A stretch of 9,218 nt of DNA from Thermoanaerobaculales bacterium. Lineage in GTDB: Bacteria; Acidobacteriota; Thermoanaerobaculia; Thermoanaerobaculales; Sulfomarinibacteraceae. The translations under genes and the position numbers were made by a program. The notes below the pieces were generated by a model. The model was not told the origin of the DNA. It saw only the letters and a program-made list of their open reading frames with translations, and did not search any database. Positions 5,563 through 9,218 of this stretch are shown in pieces; position 1 is the first letter of the stretch; every line of letters begins with the position of its first letter. Location: NCBI GenBank assembly GCA_025456385.1, contig JALOKS010000084.1:1-9218 (forward strand), read 5' to 3'.

Positions 5563-6939
5563 TCAGTACTCCTCGTGTTTGTGCGGACCGGCCGCGAAGG
5601 TGAACTGGAGCTCGAAGCGCTGGTCGGCGCCGTAGGTGGTGTGGTCGCGGTACGAGAACTGCCCGCGCAGGCGCACGAACTCCGACTGCCAGAAGGTCAC
5701 ATAGGGGGACAGGCCCCAGTAGCTCTCGTCCGCCACCCACTGGTCCTCGACGACGTCCCAGCGCAGGCCGGCGATCCAGCCGCGGGCGAACTTGAGCTGG
5801 CCGTAGAGGTAGCCGCCCCAGCTGGTGCGGCTGCCGCCGTCCGCGAGGTCGAGCGACGACCGGAGCACCATGCCGCGCAGCTGGACGCCGCGGTACAGCT
5901 CGCGGCCCGCTGGGTACCAGTCGTAGACCGCGTCGAGGGCGAGGAGGTCGTGGTCGAGGTCGCCGTCGCGGTCGGTGACGCCGTGCATGACACTGAGATC
6001 GAGCTCGAAGTAGGTGCTCGGGCTGAGGTCCCAGTAGTTCTTGAAGAACACCAGCGCCGTCGGCCGTTTCCAGTCCGAGCCGGCGAACGCGACCTCGTTG
6101 TCGCCGTTCATGATCTCGACCACGAGCTCGTTGGCGTCGGCCCACAGCCTGGGCATGAACCACTCCAACGACAGCCCGGTGCCGGCGAGACCGTGCGCGC
6201 CGAAGCTCTCCTGAATCACCCACGGGTAGTCCGTCTGCGGCAGCGCGTGCATGTGCCAACGGTTGAGGCTGCCGAACTGCTGGCGCTTGCGGCCGACGGT
6301 CAGGGCGGTGTTGCCCGGCATGTGCAGCCAGGTGAGGTAGCCCTCCTCGAGCGCGAAGCCGCCCTCGGCGTCGTGGGTGTGAGCGTCGTCGCCCTCATCC
6401 CCGGCGGCGTGCTCACCTGAGTCGTGCGCCTCGTCCTCGAAACCCCAGATGCTGTGCGCGCCCTCGTAGCCGAAGACGACGTGCATGCGCGTGAACGGAT
6501 CCAGGTAGGCCTGCAGGTCGAGCTCGAAGTGCCGCGCCTGCATCTCGGTCCTCAGGTGGTCCCCCCCGAGAAGGAAGATGTCTCCGGTCACCGACAGCTC
6601 GGGGTTGAGCTGCGCCTGCATCCTCGCCCCGGAGCTGAACTCTGTGCTGGTGTCCACCGCCTCGGACGGCGCCTCCTGCGCCGCCTCGGCGGCGGCGGCC
6701 TGCCGCAGGTGCTCGGTCTCGGCCCTCGCGACCTGCGCCTCCTGCTGCGCCTTGAGCGCCTCGAGCTGCTGCTGGACGGCCTGCAGCTGACGCGTCAGCT
6801 CGTCGATCTGGCGCTGCAGCTCGTCGATGCCCGGCGGCTCCGGGGCTGCGGGCGGCACCTCCTGGGCGATGGCCGGCGCGACGACGAGCAGCAGCGCGAT
6901 CAGCCACGGGCCGGTGCCACGAATCAATCGTGTGCTCAT
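5563..6939 (-). CDS. Outer-membrane barrel with coiled coil and His/Asp-rich loop
   Basis: A 458-aa protein with a signal peptide (1 to about 25, LIALLLVVAPAIAQ), a periplasmic coiled coil (about 38-90, Gln/Leu/Glu heptads such as IDELQRQIDELTRQLQAV), then a long alternating, aromatic-rich region (about 100-458) ending in Phe/Tyr-rich strands, as expected of a porin-like beta-barrel. Residues 168-193 form a loop dense in His, Asp and Glu (EDEAHDSGEHAAGDEGDDAH, then THD), and the C-terminus is GPHKHEEY; both could bind divalent metal. AGGGAG (complement of 6945-6950) precedes the ATG by 5 nt. It sits between a small His-rich secreted protein and the ZnuA-like gene, so a role as a zinc-selective outer-membrane channel or metal collector is inferred. 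It has no TonB box or plug domain that I can see. No exact family name is claimed; it resembles phosphate-selective-porin-like barrels in layout only. Confidence 0.8.
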   Translation of the reverse strand: MSTRLIRGTGPWLIALLLVVAPAIAQEVPPAAPEPPGIDELQRQIDELTRQLQAVQQQLEALKAQQEAQVARAETEHLRQAAAAEAAQEAPSEAVDTSTEFSSGARMQAQLNPELSVTGDIFLLGGDHLRTEMQARHFELDLQAYLDPFTRMHVVFGYEGAHSIWGFEDEAHDSGEHAAGDEGDDAHTHDAEGGFALEEGYLTWLHMPGNTALTVGRKRQQFGSLNRWHMHALPQTDYPWVIQESFGAHGLAGTGLSLEWFMPRLWADANELVVEIMNGDNEVAFAGSDWKRPTALVFFKNYWDLSPSTYFELDLSVMHGVTDRDGDLDHDLLALDAVYDWYPAGRELYRGVQLRGMVLRSSLDLADGGSRTSWGGYLYGQLKFARGWIAGLRWDVVEDQWVADESYWGLSPYVTFWQSEFVRLRGQFSYRDHTTYGADQRFELQFTFAAGPHKHEEY

Positions 6940-6984
6940 GATTTCTCCCTGTCGGATCGAGGTCGTCCGGAAGCGCTGAATCTC

Positions 6985-7344
6985 TCAGGCGACCTGCGGC
7001 GGGCCTCGCGACGGCGGGAGCTGGGTTCGGATCAGGGATCGGGCGGGGTTCGCGGCGGACTCGAGCCCGCGCAGCCCGGGGGCGAGTCCATCGAGGCGGC
7101 TGAGGCCGGGAACCGACGCGGCGGTCGACCCCACGAGGCAGGCGAGGCACGGGTGCGGCGTCATCGCCTCGCCGGCGCCGTGCAGGTGGCTCTCCTGCGA
7201 CAGGGGGTGCGAGGCCCGGCAGGCGAGGTGCTCCTGCGGCACGCCGGCCTCGGCGTGGTTGTGGGGCACCGCCTGCAGCAGCCCGTGCCACAGGACAAGG
7301 GCCGCGACCAACGGCACCACCGGCAACCGGGCTCGCAGGCTCAC
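6985..7344 (-). CDS. Small secreted His/Cys-rich protein (zinc operon leader gene)
   Basis: A 119-aa protein read from a GTG at 7344. Residues 1-26 are a signal peptide or membrane anchor (LPVVPLVAALVLWHGLLQAV). The mature N-terminal half is rich in possible metal ligands: His28, His30, His39, Cys42, His46, His53, His55, His64, Cys66 and Cys69, including PHNHAEAG, SHLHGAG and HPCLACLVG. The C-terminal half is plain Ala/Leu/Pro/Arg sequence. It is the first gene of the operon, 45 nt before the outer-membrane protein gene. I infer a periplasmic metal buffer or chaperone; no named family was recognised, though short HxH/CxxC secreted proteins often accompany zinc operons. The start is uncertain: GGAGG directly touches the GTG, but the promoter geometry fits a leaderless start there. 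Another GTG at 7365 is the alternative. Confidence 0.65.
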   Translation of the reverse strand: MSLRARLPVVPLVAALVLWHGLLQAVPHNHAEAGVPQEHLACRASHPLSQESHLHGAGEAMTPHPCLACLVGSTAASVPGLSRLDGLAPGLRGLESAANPARSLIRTQLPPSRGPPQVA

Positions 7345-7350
7345 CCTCCG

Positions 7351-7379
7351 ATCATCCGAAGGCACGCCGCAGATGTCAA
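7351..7379 (-). promoter_or_regulatory. Promoter of the four-gene zinc operon
   Basis: On the minus strand TTGACA (7379-7374), a 17-nt spacer and GATGAT (7356-7351) form a sigma-70-type promoter with a perfect -35. Six nucleotides then separate the -10 from the GTG at 7344, so the predicted first transcribed base is the start codon, exactly as for the arsR gene at 3192. No obvious Zur-type palindrome was found around it. Confidence 0.55.
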
Positions 7380-7410
7380 CTGGAGGCGATCCGCTACACT
7401 GCCGGCCGCG

Positions 7411-7424
7411 CCCGCGCGCGCGGG
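7411..7424. repeat. 14-bp GC palindrome before the 98-aa gene
   Basis: CCCGCGCGCGCGGG is fully self-complementary and lies between the divergent zinc-operon promoter and the 7462 gene, where it may form a hairpin in the leader of that gene. It is alternating GC sequence, so it may also be compositional. Confidence 0.25.
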
Positions 7425-7461
7425 ACGGACCGGTCGACCGCGGGGGTCGGGGAGGTGCCAG

Positions 7462-7758
7462 GTGGTGGACAAGGACGAGATCCGGCGCCTGTACGAGTGG
7501 CTGCAGGCCCGGGTGACGCTGCGGCCGGCGACCGACGGACCGATCATCACCTTCGACGAGCCGGCGCGCAGCGACTTCGAGCAGGAGGGCTTCGCCGACG
7601 AGCTGGTGAGCCGCAGCCTCGGCGCCGCCTGGTGGCGCGAGATGGTCACGGAGATCATCGAAACCCCGGACTTCGCCGAGCCCGGAGACCCGCCGGAGCA
7701 GGTGCTCGGCTACGCCAGGGACGTGGTCCGCGAGTACATCTGGAAGCGGTTGTACTAG
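7462..7758 (+). CDS. Unrecognised 98-aa soluble protein
   Basis: Codes for a short, acidic, mostly helical protein with no signal peptide or membrane segment. The coding signal is clear: strong third-position bias, a GGGGAGG ribosome site at 7449-7455, and a natural ending (REYIWKRLY). Translation may begin at GTG 7462 or GTG 7465; the spacing to the ribosome site (6 or 9 nt) allows both. Notable stretches are RRLYEWLQARVTLRP (8-22), PIITFDEPARSDF (27-39), RSLGAAWWREMVTEIIE (51-67) and GYARDVVREYIWKRL (83-97). It stands alone, divergent from the zinc operon and convergent with the haem lipoprotein gene. No family was recognised and no function is proposed. Confidence 0.75.
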   Translation: MVDKDEIRRLYEWLQARVTLRPATDGPIITFDEPARSDFEQEGFADELVSRSLGAAWWREMVTEIIETPDFAEPGDPPEQVLGYARDVVREYIWKRLY

Positions 7759-7780
7759 CCGCCCGCCCGGCCGCCCCATC

Positions 7781-7804
7781 GTTCGAAGGTTCGAACGTTC
7801 AAAC
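7781..7804. repeat. Three tandem copies of an 8-mer, consensus GTTCGAAC
   Basis: GTTCGAAG (7781-7788), GTTCGAAC (7789-7796) and GTTCAAAC (7797-7804) lie head to tail between two convergent genes; the last copy covers the stop codon of the lipoprotein gene (7799-7801). Because the unit is itself palindromic, 7780-7797 also forms an 18-bp inverted repeat (CGTTCGAA, GG, TTCGAACG). It is clearly less GC-rich than its surroundings. Confidence 0.7.
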
Positions 7805-8419
7805 GCCCGGCTCGCCCGGCGGCACCTCGACCCAGAACCAGCCGCGCAGCTCGCCTTCCGTGAAGCCGACCGCCTGGTCCTCGGGGTAGTTGGCGCGGAT
7901 CGCCGCCATGACCTCGTCGGCGATCATCTCCGCCGGCCCGTGGCACATCTGGCACTCGGCCCGGAGCCGGATCGGGAGCAGGGCGCCGAGCTCGCCGTTG
8001 GGCCCCGCGACCCAGGTCGGCTCGCCCTCGAGCCCCGCCACGTAGGCCTCGGACCAGGCCGGCCCGCTGTTGGCCGTGTTGCGCAGGCGGTGCGAGGTGC
8101 GGCCGATGCGGAGGCCATAGGTCTCCGACACGTTCGCCGCCACCTGCGGCGCCTTCTCCCGGCAGACCGTGATGCCGGCCGCGGGGCCGCCCTGGTCGAG
8201 GGCCGCCGTCAGCTCGCCCATGAGCTCCGAGGCGAGGGCGTTGGTCGCGGTCAGCACCAGCTCCTGCTGCGCCTTCTGGGTCTCGGTCATCAGACCGGGC
8301 AGGACCTTCTCCCAGTGCGCCGCGTGGGTTTCCTCGACGACGACCGGCTCCTCGCCGGGTTTGCCGCAGCCCGACACGACCAGGCACACCGCCGTCGCGA
8401 TCACGAGTGGAAGCCTCAT
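7799..8419 (-). CDS. DUF3365 (Tll0287-like) c-type haem lipoprotein
   Basis: A 206-aa protein with a lipoprotein signal peptide (VVSGC, lipid attachment at Cys18) followed by a DUF3365 domain (about 35-200), a sensor-type fold known from cyanobacterial Tll0287 and from bacterial chemoreceptors and haem proteins. Family features are ITVCREKAPQVA (83-94), GLRIGRTSHRLRNTANSGP (102-120) and the haem-attachment motif CQMCH at 156-160. It should be exported, carry one covalent haem and sit at the periplasmic face of a membrane, with roles in redox sensing or electron transfer; the partner is unknown. AAGGAGGGA (complement of 8425-8433) precedes the ATG closely. It is divergent from the arsenic genes, which may be chance or may reflect redox control of arsenic. 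Its stop codon lies in the 8-mer repeat. Confidence 0.88.
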   Translation of the reverse strand: MRLPLVIATAVCLVVSGCGKPGEEPVVVEETHAAHWEKVLPGLMTETQKAQQELVLTATNALASELMGELTAALDQGGPAAGITVCREKAPQVAANVSETYGLRIGRTSHRLRNTANSGPAWSEAYVAGLEGEPTWVAGPNGELGALLPIRLRAECQMCHGPAEMIADEVMAAIRANYPEDQAVGFTEGELRGWFWVEVPPGEPGV

Positions 8420-8532
8420 CTCGTCCCTCCTTCCCGAGATTCCATCGAGCCGCCGGCCCTTCCTGGACGGCCAACGGCACTAGAGGATCGCCGGGCTGGA
8501 GACACCGCCCGGCGCAGTGGATCGAGGGTCAT
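8416..8532 (-). CDS. Possible 38-aa leader ORF upstream of the haem lipoprotein
   Basis: A short ORF begins with ATG at 8532, six nt after a candidate -10 (GATCTT), and ends with a TGA that overlaps the lipoprotein ATG as ATGA (8419-8416). The product would be Arg/Ser-rich (begins MTLDPLRRAV). Its third-position bias is weak and it has no ribosome site of its own, so coding is doubtful; the case rests on the leaderless geometry and the exact overlap, both of which could be chance. Confidence 0.2.
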   Translation of the reverse strand: MTLDPLRRAVSPARRSSSAVGRPGRAGGSMESREGGTR

Positions 8533-8538
8533 GGAGAC

Positions 8539-8567
8539 AAGATCGGGCCGCCGCGCCGAGATGTCAA
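8539..8567 (-). promoter_or_regulatory. Candidate promoter for the haem lipoprotein gene
   Basis: On the minus strand TTGACA (8567-8562), a 17-nt spacer and a poor -10, GATCTT (8544-8539). The -35 and the bases after it (TTGACATCT, then CGGCG) resemble those of the zinc-operon promoter. The rest of the 258-bp divergent gap 8420-8677 holds only the promoter of the arsenic genes and nothing else I can identify. Confidence 0.35.
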
Positions 8568-8630
8568 ACTGCGGCATTCCGGTTCGCAGCGCCGGCGGCA
8601 ATCTGTCGCCCGACCGTCGCCGGCACTCCG

Positions 8631-8662
8631 TTGACACAGCCGCGGCCGCCGGTTACTATAAT
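8631..8662 (+). promoter_or_regulatory. Promoter of the arsenic operon
   Basis: TTGACA (8631-8636) is followed after 17 nt by TACTAT (8654-8659), overlapping a perfect TATAAT (8657-8662, 20-nt spacing). Transcription should begin near 8666-8669, giving only a 9-12 nt leader. A short inverted repeat TTCG-N8-CGAA (8662-8677) overlaps the -10 and start region and is a possible, weak ArsR operator. Confidence 0.55.
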
Positions 8663-8677
8663 TCGCGAGATGACGAA

Positions 8678-9088
8678 ATGAAGTCCTCACCGCTCGACGC
8701 CGCCGTGGCCGCCGCCGCCGCCCTCGGCCACCCCGCCCGCCTGCGCACCCTCGCGATGCTGCGCTCGGGCGAGCTCTGCGTCTGCCAGATCACGGCTGTG
8801 CTCGAGCTCGCACCCTCGACCGTGTCGGCCCACCTCAAGGACCTGCGCCGCGCCGGTCTCGTCACCGAGCGCAAGGCCGGCCGCTGGGTCCACTTCGGCC
8901 TCGCCCGGGAGCCCGCCGCCCGCGCCTGGATCGCGGCGGCGCTCGCCGCTGCGGGGGACGACACACAGCTCACGGCCGACGCCCGGCTGGTCGCAGCCCT
9001 GCGAGCCCTGCCGGTCGAGGACCTGTGCCGGACAGGCTTCGACCGGACCGCCCTCGGACAGGACCGCGCCGCGGCGGCGGGGCCCTGA
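8678..9088 (+). CDS. arsR: Arsenic-type ArsR repressor
   Basis: A 136-aa winged-helix repressor. The HTH region runs from LGHPARLRTLAML (16-28) through ELCVCQI (32-38) and STVSAHLKDLRRAGLV (47-62) to the wing ERKAGRWVHFGL (64-75). Cys34 and Cys36 match the CVC arsenite-binding pair of classical ArsR; the third Cys that E. coli ArsR has three residues later is replaced by Thr39. Cys117 in the C-terminal tail (VEDLCRTGF) could act as the third ligand. Arsenite binding should release it from the operator and turn on the efflux gene that starts 26 nt after its stop. The ATG at 8678 has a very short leader and no clear Shine-Dalgarno; an ATG at 8670 would end after three codons with an ATGA overlap. 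Confidence 0.88.
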   Translation: MKSSPLDAAVAAAAALGHPARLRTLAMLRSGELCVCQITAVLELAPSTVSAHLKDLRRAGLVTERKAGRWVHFGLAREPAARAWIAAALAAAGDDTQLTADARLVAALRALPVEDLCRTGFDRTALGQDRAAAAGP

Positions 9089-9114
9089 CCTGCCCGCACG
9101 GAGAGGACCCGCTC

Positions 9115-9218
9115 ATGCACGACAGCATCGCCCGCAAGCTCTCCATCCTCGACCGCTACCTGACGCTGTGGATCTTCCTCGCCATGGGGGTCGGCGTCGG
9201 GTGGGGCTGGCTGCGACC
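9115..9218 (+). CDS. acr3: Acr3-type arsenite efflux permease, N-terminus (partial)
   Basis: Only the first 34 codons are in the window. They read KLSILDRYLTLWIFLAMGVG (8-27), the characteristic start of Acr3 (ArsB/Acr3, BASS superfamily) arsenite exporters, where a short cytoplasmic end with LDRYLTLW precedes the first transmembrane helix. GGAGAGG at 9100-9106 lies 8 nt before the ATG. It follows the arsenic-type ArsR gene by 26 nt, so the two form an arsenic-inducible operon that continues past the window edge. Confidence 0.82.
   Translation, partial: MHDSIARKLSILDRYLTLWIFLAMGVGVGWGWLR

Noticed and set aside
4413..7461. Long plus-strand open frames opposite the binding protein and barrel genes
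   Set aside because: They are shadows of the minus-strand genes. Only the end of one of them (7462-7758) has its own ribosome site and protein-like sequence, and that part was kept.
7780..7804. tRNA fragment (TTCGAA resembles a T-loop) or SOS box
   Set aside because: No acceptor or anticodon stems can be formed around it, and the GAAC-N4-GTTC spacing of SOS boxes is absent.
8641..8652. GC palindromes (GCGGCCGC) near the arsR promoter as an operator
   Set aside because: Such short GC palindromes are expected by chance at this G+C content; the TTCG/CGAA repeat is a slightly better candidate.

Overview
The window is about 9.2 kb of very GC-rich DNA (roughly 70% G+C by eye) with dense, short-spaced genes and strong third-position G/C bias. 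A lipoprotein signal, an outer-membrane barrel with a periplasmic coiled coil, and periplasmic metal-binding proteins point to a Gram-negative (diderm) bacterium. The overall look fits Acidobacteriota or a similar high-GC soil or sediment lineage, but no taxonomic marker is present, so that is only a guess. No tRNA, rRNA, IS element or CRISPR array was seen.

Layout. (1) 2-364 (+): the C-terminal end of a membrane protein and a 64-aa two-helix membrane protein, followed by a hairpin. (2) 365-818: a mostly non-coding gap with two hairpins, a doubtful gene remnant and a possible ECF-type -35 element. (3) 819-3065 (+): a bufferin-type RiPP metallophore operon: a Cys-rich secreted precursor (BufA2-like), the DUF692 MNIO maturase (BufB) and its DUF2063 partner (BufC). 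(4) 3192-3608 (+): an ArsR/SmtB-family regulator with an intact alpha-5 zinc-site signature. (5) 3629-7344 (-), converging on that regulator: a four-gene operon, read from the right, encoding a small secreted His/Cys-rich protein, an outer-membrane barrel with a His/Asp-rich loop, a ZnuA-like binding protein and a ZnuB-like permease. No ATPase gene is present. (6) 7462-7758 (+): an unrecognised 98-aa soluble protein. (7) 7799-8419 (-): a DUF3365 haem-binding (CQMCH) lipoprotein. (8) 8678 to the end (+): an arsenic-type ArsR repressor and the start of an Acr3 arsenite efflux pump.

The window reads as a metal-homeostasis island. The 5-gene zinc block (four-gene operon plus sensor) looks built to take metal across the outer membrane, hold it in the periplasm and import it. 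The bufferin operon next to it makes a modified Cys-rich periplasmic peptide. Studied bufferins bind copper, but this one sits beside zinc genes, so its metal is an open question. The arsenic module at the right end is probably independent.

The most notable points are a bufferin precursor made by an exact 120-bp (40-codon) in-frame duplication with 14 cysteines, an ATPase-less zinc import operon with its own outer-membrane and periplasmic His-rich proteins, and two promoters placed so that the start codon is the predicted first transcribed base (leaderless mRNAs). A possible small leader ORF before the haem lipoprotein has the same geometry.
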